From contig NC_084930.1 of assembly GCF_958298935.1 (NCBI RefSeq), positions 20,992,001 through 21,056,000 on the forward strand: DNA of 64,000 bases, in the 5' to 3' direction. Positions 1-10,930 of this stretch are shown one piece after another. Source of the DNA: Phragmites australis. Its lineage: Eukaryota > Streptophyta > Magnoliopsida > Poales > Poaceae. A model generated the notes under the pieces. The model was not told the origin of the DNA and searched no databases. It saw only the letters and a list, made by a program, of their open reading frames with translations. Each line of letters begins with the position of its first letter. Position 1 is the stretch's first letter. Both the position numbers and the translations under genes were made by a program.

Positions 1-1344
1 TCACCCGGCGCCAACAAGCCACAAGTTCAAGCCGAAGCCCAGAACTCAGCACAGATTCAATCTGAGAAGGCTAGGCCTTACCAGTCTGGATGTTCACATG
101 AGAAGATATCCACATACAGATACCACAGGATTCATTTTAAAAGTAATCAAGAAATAACCGAAAGGGTAGAAGTAAAGCATTGTATCATATAGGATAGCAA
201 AGGTTCTAACTTCAAGCTGAAATCCATCTTAACCATGGCAAGTATTCAAAGCTTTCAAGCAAATATTTTCTCCCCTGATACTCCTAAAAGTCCTGACGAT
301 GAGATTCAAAACTTTCCAGTTACTACTCATCAAAAATACAACTTCCAGAATCCCAATCCTAAAATAATATTGTTTTTTGATTGGGTATGGTCTCTAAGAT
401 AAATCTTAGATTGCTGATTTATTATCTCGAAATGTTAATAACATATTATAATTTTATAAAGTTGATTTTGTGCTCATATGAGCAGTGACACCCAGAATCT
501 AGACCATCAAACTTGCCTCTATATTTGTCCTCTGCAAGAGGACTGACAAGCGGCCCTAGCATACTTCCACTGACATGACATTAGCATCTTAACTAGCAAT
601 ACTTACTTATATATACATATCAATATGGGAAGAACATCACAAGTGCATTACTTGTATAGACATATCAACTACTTGCCTTGTTTTCTTCTCTCAAATAAAG
701 GATGAATTCAAGATTTTTAAGCATGCACTTCCCTACTAGAGGAATCCCAAAGTGACTAAAGGACTTTCTTATGGCCGAACTAAACAGCTCTAAACATACT
801 AAGGACCAATCTTTAAAAATATTGACCAGCACTTGAAATTCCTTTTGGACAAAAGATTAATATGAACTGAATGCTCAGCACCCAAGCCGTTGATTTTGAC
901 AATAATAACATTTCTCTCACAACAATGTGTATTATTTTGTGTGCAATGGTACATCAACATTTCTTATCCTCCCATGGCCATCAAATTAAACAGCATCACC
1001 TCAGAAGAAACATGCATGTCAAAAGAGGCGCACAGGGCCCAAAAGTTGAAGGTTCTTGTATCATAGAAAGGTGACATGAACATCACTACATATCAGTATT
1101 TCATTCCCCGCAATTTGAAATTCTAGTAATCATTTCCACATTATCAACCAGCACAAGAGGCAAGCACAAATAAAACTAGTTGCTTTATCCACTGCCAAAG
1201 AGTGAAGCGCTTGGGGATCTGCCGATCCTAGTACTTGAATTTAGATATTCGACATTAATGCAACATAAAAATGGCAATCTGTGGGCCAAAAACAACTAAT
1301 TTACAAAATTGCGATAATAAGAAATCGCGAAAGTTCATACTAAC
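1..1344. other. Probable intron or gene-flanking DNA, no clear exon
   Basis: AT-rich sequence left of the last recognisable exon of the minus-strand ULP1-like gene. I looked on the minus strand for the conserved Ulp1 catalytic motifs (the WSLVII, HLDSLG and DCG-type blocks) and did not find them, so this is best read as a long intron with the catalytic exons outside the window. Plus-strand frame 1 is open from base 1 to about 189 with no ATG; it could be an exon tail from another gene but nothing supports that. Confidence 0.4.
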
Positions 1345-4300
1345 CTTTCTTGATCTCAATCGCATTGAAAAGTTAGCTGGAGCAGCTCCTTTCCTAGTAA
1401 AATACACAGGATGACAAATAGATGACAGCAGTTAATCTTTATTTATAAGGCATGCATGAGATCATGAGATGTGTTCATGTAGACAAAAATCACTGTAGCA
1501 TTTCCATTAGTCAATACAGTTAAACTGCATAGAAAGACATGGAATCATCATGGTTCACATATACAGTCCATTCCAGCACATGATGGATCAATGTACTTTA
1601 CCATATGTGATTATCAACCTGGCCAAGTCAACCCCAACCATCCCACAATGGCAAGTAAAACTAGGGCATGCATAAGAGAATGACTAACGAATACATAAAA
1701 GTTGCCTTTTATGAAGTCGTCTTAGATTTTTTGCAAACAATTCATACATGTCCAGTGGTCCCTCCCTCGATTTCCATGAAGAATCAAATGTTAACTAAAG
1801 ATCCAGTTTTATCATATGCTACAAACTACAATGTTTACTTGCAATATCATGTTGATCGAAGCTTCAGGATAGCGGAGTAAATGTTGTGAAAAATCCAGAT
1901 AGTAAACAGACAATTACAACTATTGCTATTAATGACAGCAGATAATGCTCAGCATCTGGTTAAGTGTTAACTGAATGCAACTTAGGTCTAGAAGAATAAT
2001 GTCCAGCCACAAATTTATACAATTCAGTTTGCATATCAATGCTTTAGTTTTATTGTATTCACATTGATACATTCAACTTCAGAAAACTCAAAGCAATTTG
2101 AACCCTGACCTGAATACCAGATTACCCTAATCAAAATCAACATGTAAATTATGTAAATGAGTTCCAAATGCCAGTATTAAGATATTTCTATATCTCGCCA
2201 CAAATTAAATGGGCAATCATTTGTTACAATAATAACAAATAGATGTGCATCTTTAGACAGTATGACACAAGTCTATAAACACAGACCTTTTACGAGAAGG
2301 TGTGGACGAAGGTTCCCACATCCTATTATGGCCATTGTCCTTAGAGGCATCATCAGCAGATATCTTCTTCATGTTGATTGAGTTGTCTAGACACAACTCT
2401 CTATGAGACGAATTTGTTGGCTGTAAAGAGGTTTTACAAGACTCTTTCTCTTCACACAACTTTCCCTCATTTTCTACTAAAGTGTTAGGCTCGTTGGGGC
2501 TTCTTCGTGTTTCCGAACTAGATATGTGAGCACCTGTCTAATGTATAGAACATAAATCACTTGCCCACCAAAAAGAGATTTAAATACAAGATAATAAAAT
2601 ATTCACCTTTTTATCCATCCCAAAATAAGACTGGAAATCAGCTATGGTTACTTTACTTTTATTGGAGTCACTAGCCAAACCTACAAGAGGTTAGGGAAGA
2701 AAAATTTTGAGCAGTAGAGAAATTAATTGTAGAAATAAATTAAAAGAAGGGCCAAAGGGTATAGAAATTAATTGTAGAAATAAATCAATGGTATAAACAA
2801 CTAATAGCTACAAAAATGCGTTCACCTACCCAAACTTCCAGAAGTTGGTGAAAAAGGTATATTTGAAGTGCATAAAATATAAAAGCACGCACCACATTCA
2901 GGCTTTCTCCCTGCTTGATCCATACTCTGGCGATGAATTGTCCTCATCATATCTAGTTATATGGCCATAACAGAGTCTCAAAATTGTCAATTTCCAGTTG
3001 TGATGGGTTTAAGTTCATCAAGAACTGTAAGCAAAGCAATTGTCTTTTTTTTTTTTGCAATATTTTTAGCTTGGCCATCATGTAGCTTTTGGTATTCATT
3101 TGCTTAAGCCAAGCTATTAAACTATTTCTAGATTTGATCGATTGATCAGCTACACGGAAAATCTTACGATGTTGGGATTACACAGATTATATCAAACGGT
3201 GAACAAAAAGATGAGGCAAAAGATGAGTATTCTCTCATCCAGAACTAACTCCAGTACAATATGATCGTGTCTGATTGAAAGCACAGGGTTTATGCTTGAG
3301 TTAGAAGGTTTAAGAACAGGGAGCTCATATCTTAAGGAAAGAAAGGAAAAGGAACACGAAAATGAATCGTCATAAAGCAGTTACACATAGGAAAGTGATA
3401 GTCAAAAATATAATAATGAGAAAGAAATTAAAGCCCAAAATCAAAAGAGGGCATATACACAGCCAACACTGGCACTGCTGTAAGCAACAACAGTAAGTGT
3501 AGAATATGAAAAAGATTAGAATACATAATCATCATTGATTGAATATTTGATATAACAGCGAACATGCACATTTCCAGACACAAAATTACATATCAACCTT
3601 TTTGTCTATCTGAGAGCATGAACTATGTTAAGAACGGTGATCTGTGGAAACATTCAAGTTCGAACAGTCACCAAAATCATAGATCAATAACATACCAGAT
3701 GATTCGGCACACCTCGGTCGAACTATCCTTTCGCATCCGTCGTCATCCTGCAACAAAGGATTCCAAAATAAGGCTAACACTTACTGCTTTGCATAATTAT
3801 GGCATTTCACCAGTCAGGGGACCCCCACGACCATAATTCCACTTCATTATATCGCATGAGACATCCTTGTTACCTCGTTACATAGCTCTGCTGGACACAG
3901 TTACGGTTATATATGCTAGGCACAACCAGACAGTGAGAAAAATTGATAATATACTCTAGCAAGTTACGATTTTGATTTCAGATTTTTCGGTAACCACAAT
4001 CGAGCACCGCCAAGATTGCATCACAACTATGCGTCACTACAGAAAATAGAATGCACACAGCTTGCAGGCATTTCATAGAACAGAAGACTGAAGTTTGACT
4101 AATCACACAGCCCTCCCCACCTTCACCAATCCATCCCCTACGAAGGCTTCGACCCAAACTCCGACCAGACGAAGCAAGAAACGAACCTATAACCCGCTCC
4201 GCACACACGAAGACAAATGACTACACAAGAGAAACAACGGCACACCTGCACCCGTGTCCCGCCGCCGCCGTGCGGGCGAGGGGCCACGCGGTGGGCCTCG

Positions 4301-4515
4301 CGGCGGGCGAGCTCCCGGCGGATGGCGGCGAGCGACACGCGCAGCTTCCTGCCGCGGTCGGGGAGGCGGGCGGCGACTTCGCCGGCGAGCGCATCCTGCG
4401 CGCGCTGCTCCTTGTCCTGCAACTCCTGCTCCGAAAACTGTCGCACCTCGGCGTCAGCCCTCTCCATCTCCACCTCGTCCCCGGCCCCCGACTCGCCGCC
4501 GGAGACCATCGGCAT
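1345..4515 (-). CDS. ULP1C/ULP1D (OTS-like) SUMO protease, N-terminal exons, partial
   Basis: Six minus-strand exons join in frame with GT-AG introns: 4246-4515, 3696-3747, 2893-2952, 2607-2680, 2287-2537 and 1345-1393. The chosen ATG is at 4515-4513 (MPMVSGGE); the frame is open upstream, so an earlier start is possible. Exon 1 contains a block like FSEQELQDKEQR followed by LPDRGRKLR and RRELARR, which matches from memory the N-terminal region of Arabidopsis OTS1/OTS2 (ULP1D/ULP1C; LPDKGEKIR type). Later exons read DDDGCERIVRP, KPECGLASDS, TIADFQSYFG and FSMRLRSRK: polar, disordered-looking segments typical of the regulatory half of these proteases. Family members mature and deconjugate SUMO in the nucleus using a C-terminal Cys-protease domain. 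That domain is not visible in this window, so the gene is either cut by the window edge or truncated. Exon 1 is GC-rich and the downstream exons are not, a common grass pattern. An alternative exon 1 donor lies 6 bases upstream (CGG/GTG, exon left end 4252). Confidence 0.62.
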
Positions 4516-4829
4516 TCGCGCGGGCGCGGCGCGGCGCCGCTTCGCGTCTACCGAGGAGGAGGCAAGGGAGAAAGGGGGCGCAGGGACACGGCTGAGCCGC
4601 TGAGGAAGGGAGTTGGGCGGAGGGGGAGGAGCGGTACTTGACAGACTGTCTCTATGACGTGTGGAGCCAGCCGCATTCGACCTCAGAAATTGGATGCGTT
4701 GATGAAAGCAGCCAAACCAAATATATCCACGAACCGAAATCATAGACAGAATGTGTCTCTCGGGTGCCTGAAAATCACGAAAAATATCTGTCGACAAGCA
4801 CATCCGTTCAACTTCGTGATTCATGTTTG

Positions 4830-5494
4830 CCAGCCGGTTGTCTCAGTCCTCTTTGGCATCCCTTCTTGACGTATTCGTGTCATGGGTTAGCGTTTGGAGT
4901 TCATACGAAGGAAGGGGTGTGGCCTGGCGGTGGGAGGTGGTGACACGAGATATGGCGTCACCACTTGTCGTAAGATTGGAGGAGGTTGGTGAGTGGTAAT
5001 CGACAGGTAGATCCATGAGATTGGAGCAGGGAGGAGATTTCTATACAGCTGATCAAGAGGCTCACCGATAAGGGGCAGTGAAGATGGCTAACGGTGGTGG
5101 GAGGTGGAGGTGGGATGAAGAGAGAGATGAGGGAGGTGGCCACGTGTGGAGCTCATCAGTGCTAGGGCAGCGCCGGCGAGGCAAGGGAGGAGGCGCGAGG
5201 ACGGGGGAAGGGGGTGGCGGTGGCTACAAGTGGGGGTGTGGCTGGGGTAGGGTTTGGGTGACTTACAATGTTGGACATAGAGGGAACTGGTCATTCACAA
5301 GAAACGAGCTAATTTGTGCATTTGATACACTGAGCTCAAAATTCATTCATATTGCAGGCAATATTTACCTCCTCAAGATACATACTTTGCAGAGGAGACA
5401 CTTCAACACAGGCAAGTGTACCATGGCCTCCAAGGGAGCTACACCAGACCCTCCCGTAACTGGTTAGCGCTAGGTGCCAGTCATTCACCCATCT
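4830..5494. other. Intergenic, GC-rich stretch without a supported gene
   Basis: Sequence upstream of the ULP1-like gene. Both strands carry Gly/Arg- or Pro/Ser/His-rich open frames around 5078-5294 that reflect the purine-rich composition. No domain, splice structure or terminal repeat was recognised. Confidence 0.4.
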
Positions 5495-5501
5495 ACGATA
5501 G

Positions 5502-5699
5502 TAGTTTTTTTAGTACAATGCGCGTGCGCACTCTACTCCTTCAAGTGGAACAATCCCCCATGTGCACCCGCGTTTGCTCAAAACTCGAATGTAGGTAGGT
5601 GAAACAGCCCCACAAACACCCCACCAACGTGCGTGATCCGGGGATCGATTCCGAGTGGCCACTCCTCCAGCTGAGCGAGCAAACCACCCGGGCAAGCGC
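5502..5699 (-). mobile_element. tRNA-derived SINE with target site duplication
   Basis: On the minus strand the element begins near 5699 with a tRNA-like head. A box A-like motif (GCTCGCTCAGCTGG) is followed by a box B-like motif (GGAATCGATCCCC), the internal RNA polymerase III promoter layout of plant SINEs. The minus-strand 3' end finishes in a short A-run (TACTAAAAAAAC). The element is flanked by a perfect 7-bp direct repeat, ACGATAG on the plus strand, at 5495-5501 and 5700-5706. About 198 bp long. It has no coding capacity and would depend on LINE reverse transcriptase. Confidence 0.72.
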
Positions 5700-5928
5700 A
5701 CGATAGCAGGTTCATGTTGGTTGTTCTCAACATCTCCATCACCAAGAACACACTATAAGTGCTACCATGATTCATTGTCAACATCTCTAACACAAAGAAT
5801 TCATCACATTTGCTACTGGGATTCATCCACATTTTTGGTGAACAACACTGCAAGTTTTCAATGATTGTCTTCACGATCTCCAAAATGGAGACAGTTCCAT
5901 GCAAAAGGACAACTATGTAATTTATTTA

Positions 5929-6628
5929 TGTTGGGGGAATGGTACCACATGAACCCCCGTTCGTTGACTTCAGTCACAATGGTCTCCTAAAAACCAAGAT
6001 AGAGAGACTCACATCAATGTAAGGATAGTTCCTTTTATGTTCTACAAAAGTTAGGCTCGATAAGGCATAGCAACCCAAAGAACAAAGCCTGAAGGACGAA
6101 GAGTGTGACAAAGCCCTAAGGCCGAAGGGGTGCAGCGAAGCCTGAAGGACGAAGAGTATAGCGAAGCTTTGAGACCGAAGGGGTGCAGCGAGGCCTGAAG
6201 GACAAAGGATCCAGCAAAAGTCCTGAGACCGAAGGGAGATGGCGTGAGGCCCTTCAGTAGCAGAGTGAAGGCTAGCTTAAAGAGGGACCTAGAAGTTAGC
6301 TGAAACCTGACAATGGAGTGACCCAAGAAAGATTGCTAGCAATCCGGACAAAGGATCTAGGGCGGGACACCCCAAGACAGGTGTCAAGATTTTGTTATTT
6401 AGGACAATATATGTTGACAATGACCATAATGTCCTTTGGGATACCCTAGAATATTCCCTAGTGATAGTAGGAATATTCATGTGGATAAGGGGAAAATGTG
6501 TAATAACAATGAGGGTCGTTGAGGTATGCTTATAAATACCCCTACTCACTCAATATAAAATGAGAATGAACAGTTATTACATTAATAGCTATTACATTGT
6601 TCACTGTGTTGCGATCACAATTACAACA
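5929..6628 (+). repeat. 5' LTR of the 5929-17269 gypsy element
   Basis: Starts TGTTGGGGGAATGG and ends ATTACAACA just before the primer binding site. It matches the sequence at 16568-17269 along its length. It contains a local array of an 'AAGGACGAAG...GCCGAAGGGG' motif around 6085-6240, and a TATA-like TATAAATACCCC about 100 bases before its end, a plausible LTR promoter. Confidence 0.88.
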
Positions 6629-6630
6629 TT

Positions 6631-6648
6631 TGGCGCCGTCCGTGGGGA
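6631..6648 (+). other. Primer binding site of the 5929-17269 element
   Basis: TGGCGCCGTCCGTGGGGA starts 2 bases after the 5' LTR end. This TGGCGCC-type site is typical of plant Ty3/gypsy elements and is complementary to a tRNA 3' end. Confidence 0.75.
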
Positions 6649-6959
6649 TCGAGCCCACAACCATGTGGTGGTCCCATGCCACCAAAGACCAGAAAATAAA
6701 ATGCACAAGAGTCTACGGAAAGTGAGGGGTTTCACATGTCTCTTTGCAACAAGGAGGAGCAGCAGCGACTAAGCGGGGCAGGGCTTCGATCGAGGCCCCC
6801 AGGGTCAAAATACCCGGAGCTAGCATCAATGCTTCGAGTGGATTAGGGGGTCTAGAGCGATCGCGTCAAATGACCACAGAGGTCAGATGGCCGTGCTTGA
6901 GGCCTGGAGCATCATCAAGCTCTCTCACATGCCCTAGCGGACCACGGAGCCGTTCATGA

Positions 6960-8198
6960 TGGAAATGATGTGCAGTACAGAAGTCAAGTGGAGGAAACCA
7001 ACAAGCAAATTCAAGAGCTGAGCGAGGAACTCATGCCCCTCTACCAGTCCCTCTCATCTTAGCAAGGACCTCCATGAGGCCTCAGTGGTAGTGGAAACCC
7101 GGAGGTACTTCATCAGCGAGTGTCCGAGAACTCCATCGGCTGCGGACGGTAGATCAAGCCTCCCCACTAGCCATAAGTTTGCAAATGTGATCGTGGCCTC
7201 TAGGGTTCAAGATGCCTCGACTGCACTTCTACAACAGTGAAACTAACCCAAATGAGTTTGTGATGAGCTTCAAGGTCGGAATAGAGTTCGCGGGGGAGAC
7301 GAAGCTACCATGGCCAAGGCTTTTGTCCTTGCCATCATGGGGATCACACTCTCATGGTACACATCCTTCCTAGACAGAATGATATTCTCCTAGGAGCAGC
7401 TTTGGTAGGCGCTTTTCTCACATTTTCAGGGCAACTATGCAACTCCGGTTACTAAGGGTGATCTGTTTGCAGTTAAGAAGAAGGAAGGTCAAAGCCTAAA
7501 GGAGTTCACTCGACGCTTCGTATGGGTACAATGTCAAGTGAAGGGCCTTAGTGATGATACCATAATAGAAATTGCAAGACAAGGGTTCCATTCGAGAGCC
7601 CTGACCTCGCACCTGGTGTAGAAGCTAGTAAGGGACATGGATGAGTTGTTCACCAAAATGGAAGAATACTCAAGGGCCGAGCAGGACAAGTTCTGAAGGC
7701 ACGCAGATAGGCCGATCCTAGAGGCCAAGAATAGCAGGGCGAGCAAAGGGAAGACACCTCAAGGAAGGGACGAGGAAGAGCATCTGAGGGAAGCCTATAG
7801 GTCCTCGGATAGGCATAGAACTCATCATCATCACTATCATCAGCTAAGGTGATATAAGAGAGGGGTGCACAACATCGAGGAGAGCTTGGACAGAAGCAAA
7901 CAGAGAGGTGGAGGCTCGATGAGGGGTCAAGGCTGTGGCTCTAGAAGGCCCAGGTTGCTATACTATGCAATACATGGCGAAGATGCAGGTCACACAACCA
8001 AGCTATGCCCTCATGTCATGACCCTGAAGGTAGAGCTAAACTGACAGTCAGCTAGGCCTTCAGGTTTGAGGTCTTCGCATGATCCTCGAATAGTTCACCA
8101 TATGAAAATGAGGGGTGGACCCGGTTTCGAGCTAACTCCTACATATACCCACCCACCCTATTACCCCACATCATGGGTCGAAGACCCTCTGGTACATC
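6960..8198 (+). pseudogene. Degenerate gypsy gag (5929-17269 element)
   Basis: Plus-strand frames around 7200-7760 read as a retrotransposon Gag core with segments such as SWYTSFLDRM, HFQGNYATPVTKGDLFAV, KEFTRRFVWVQCQVKGLSDD and MDELFTKMEEYSRAEQDKF, all typical of grass gypsy Gag. Frameshifts and stop codons interrupt it, so no intact protein can be made. It would have formed the virus-like particle shell. The following stretch to 8198 encodes His/Arg-rich sequence where a nucleocapsid region is expected; I could not confirm a CCHC knuckle. The gene is cut at 8199 by the nested solo LTR. Confidence 0.72.
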
Positions 8199-9786
8199 TG
8201 ATGGTAATATACCTTAGAGGCAATCATAGAGATGATTGCATCACGTCTATGTTTATATACTTCTAAATAATATGTTATTCTAAGAATGATTATCATTTAC
8301 ATTGATTAGTAAGTATGTGACTTGTTCATAAAATTCTTTGTTTGTATCATGATGTTATTCTAAGTTGATCTCTGGTCATCTATCATTGTAATGATATATA
8401 AGATTAGCATATGTATTAATTGATGATCACATTTCATAGATCATATGTATAAAGATACCGAATCAATAATGTGGATATTTATGTTAGAGCATATGATGTT
8501 GGATAAACCCACTTTGAGATACTGTTGGGATTGTTATTTACGGTGTGCTATCAGTTGTTATCTCAAATGGTATACTTACAGGATCCTTAGACTTAAGATG
8601 ATCATTAATTCCTAGAATGTGTAGTGGCATATTTTAGGGCTGTCAAACACTATTCTATAATTAGGTAGTTATAAAGGTAGTTTTTGGGTTTGTAATGAAA
8701 TAGGTCATGGGGTGTGAGCGATTAAGATGGAATTTGTCCCTGCTTTATAACAAGAGAGATATCTCTAGACCCCTCAATGTCATTGGATAAGAAAGTGCAT
8801 GACCATGCCAATATGATTAAAGAGTTAATCATAGTTTTGATAATCCATGACTCGATTGAGTGAATGGTAGAGCTATCACAAAGGGTGGCACGTATCTCGC
8901 CTTGAGCTTGACTGGTATTGTGAGGCAAAGGGATCAGTGCATGTGTATATCAAGGTTTAGTCGATACGATCTTTATGTATACTCGAAAGTCAACATGCCA
9001 TGCTAGAGACCGCTATTGATTTCAGTTCAGAAAGGGTTTCCGAATTGTAGCCGTTTGTACATGAACCTAATGGGTCACACATTTAATGGGTTGGAACAAA
9101 TCAAACAGATTGGATCGTATATGGGTTTGATTGGATTGTGATCCATGAGGAGTTAGAGTCTTAAAGTGCTTCCAACATGGGAGCTCATTAGCGAGCTCTA
9201 TATATGGAGAGGTATGGGGAAGGGCGAAAAAGGGCCACTCCAAAACCCTAGCCGCAGCCCTTCACACAATCTCCCAAAACTCTAGACGTGCATGCAGTGC
9301 TAGCACACCAACATACGACGATCCTGCCCAGCACGTGTGGATACCATAGAGGCTCTGCTGCTATTGCAACGCTGATATCTTTGGTGTGGAGATCGTGATG
9401 CTGTTGTCCAGCTGGTCAACATACCTGCTCGACTGGTCATGGAGGATAACATGACCACTCGATACTGGTCACGGAGGACAACGCGACCAATCGGAGCTGG
9501 TCAAAGATGCGAAAAACATGCTCGGTGGCTGGTCGAGGTGCACGATTACTACCCAGAGCTGGTCGAGGAGCGCAACTGGTGCTCAGAGTTGGTCAAGGAC
9601 AGCAACACATCTGCTCGGAGTTGGTCGGTGATGTGCATGATGTTGGACCAGTCTACTCCGACTCTTCTTCTATCGCACTACATATCGAGTGGTAACGATC
9701 TATGATCTCTTACTACCATGGTTTCTTGGGTGAATATGATAGAAATATTTTGTTCTAGGCTAGCATAGCCTACCTGTTCCCTAACA
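8199..9786 (+). mobile_element. BARE-1/Angela-like copia solo LTR, nested
   Basis: The insert begins TGATGGTAATATACC with TTAGAGGCAATCATAG downstream, resembling the BARE-1/Angela LTR start (GGAAATATGCCCTAGAGGCAAT type), and ends TTCCCTAACA. It is flanked by a perfect 5-bp duplication ACATC (8194-8198 and 9787-9791). It is 1588 bp long and contains no internal domain, so it is best explained as a solo LTR left after LTR-LTR recombination. It separates the gag and protease parts of its host element. A truncated relative in the opposite orientation lies at 22559-23330. Confidence 0.85.
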
Positions 9787-9791
9787 ACATC

Positions 9792-10500
9792 AGTCGCAAA
9801 TGTCGGAGTTACCACCGCCCCTGTCGAGAATGGCTATTGAAGCCCCTCCAACTGGAGAGGTCCGTCCATAATGTAGAGGGACCTCGCAGGATGATAATGG
9901 CCATCTCTGTGGGCGCCATCTACAACTTTGAGTCCAAGAGGCAGCGAAGGGAATACATGCGCAGAGTCAATCATGTGGGAACAGGCTCCCTGATGGTTAG
10001 GTCTTGGTGGTCACACCAGCTGATAACTTTTTCATAGGAGGATCTTCGGGTCCATGATTATCCACATACGGATTCCTTTGTCATCTCGACGAAGGTGTCC
10101 GACACGGAGAAACACCGGGTCCTGATCGATGAAGGAAGTTTCGCTGATTTCCTGTTCCTAGAGCCATTTGGTCAAATGGGAATTCCTAGAAGCTGTCTAC
10201 GGCCTGCGGGGACCCCATTGCAAGGTTTCGGAGGGATGCCCATCGAAGATCGGGGAAGAGTATCGGTCACAGTATCTTTCGGCGAAGGAGGAGGACTCTA
10301 AACAGAAGATATCATGTTTGATGTGGTCGATGTTCCTTACCAGTACAACACCATTTTTGGAAGAGGAGTGCTTTCCATGTTCGATGCAGTGGTGTATCAT
10401 GGCTACCAGTGCATCAAGATGCTTGGCCCGGAGGGTGTGATATTTATCTGGGGAGATCAAAGCACAACTCACTAGATAGAACATGGCTATGCCCTAGATC
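9792..10500 (+). pseudogene. Degenerate gypsy aspartic protease region
   Basis: Resumes the host gypsy element after the nested solo LTR. The frame 10095-10301 reads VLIDEGSFADFLFLEPF and RPAGTPLQGFGG, the retropepsin catalytic loop and following strand; the usual Asp-Gly-Gly after the catalytic Asp is Asp-Glu-Gly here. A second frame near 10310-10450 continues with DVPYQYNTIFGRGVLS and IKMLGPEGV, the C-terminal protease motif of this family. A stop codon (TAA near 10299) and a frame change separate the two. It would have cleaved the Gag-Pol polyprotein; it is now inactive. Confidence 0.7.
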
Positions 10501-10526
10501 AGCAAAAGGTGCACACACTATTTTAG

Positions 10527-10930
10527 GTGGATGCAAAGGGGCAAGATAGCACGCCACCAAGAGCCAAGCCTGAAGGCAACATCAAGTGGATTTCGTTGCA
10601 CTCGGAGGATGAGGATAAATGTGTGAATGTAGGCGCGGATTTGCCGCTTGAACAAGAGCTTGAGTTAGTGCCTACCCTTCGGGGCAACGAAGACATATTT
10701 GCATGGTCACCAAAAGATCTCCCTTGGGTGCCAAGAGAGCTGATAGAACACCCCCTAAATGTCACCCCGGAAATAAAAGCAAGAAAGCAGAAACTTCAAA
10801 AGATGTCTGCTAATCATCAAGGCATGGAGAAGGAGGAAGTTAAGAAGCTAATGGAGGTAGGGTGATTCGTGAGGTCATGTACCTAGAATGGCTAGCAAAC
10901 TTGTTATGGTTGCCAACCGGTTCACAACAC
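10527..10930 (+). pseudogene. Truncated gypsy reverse transcriptase, N-terminus only
   Basis: The open frame 10527-10865 reads RGNEDIFAWSPKDLPWVPRE, LIEHPLNVTPEIKARKQKLQ and EKEEVKKLMEVG, matching the region just before and at the start of the gypsy RT domain (DVFAWSPSDMPGIPRE type). The match fades by about 10930 after FVRSC-like sequence. The palm subdomain with the YVDD motif, RNase H and integrase are absent, which indicates a large internal deletion or a non-autonomous derivative. Confidence 0.75.

Noticed and set aside
1..189. Plus-strand open frame from the window edge
   Set aside because: Polar and without a domain or usable splice evidence; kept only as a remark in the 1-1344 entry.
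1668..1880. 70-codon plus-strand frame within the ULP1-like gene
   Set aside because: Lies in an intron on the opposite strand, AT-rich, with no domain.
4217..4641. Overlapping Arg/Pro-rich plus-strand frames of 113-128 codons
   Set aside because: Shadows of the GC-rich first exon of the minus-strand ULP1-like gene; no domain and unusual composition.
8066..8266. 66-codon plus-strand frame near the end of gag
   Set aside because: It crosses the exact insertion point of the nested solo LTR (8199), so it is not a gene.
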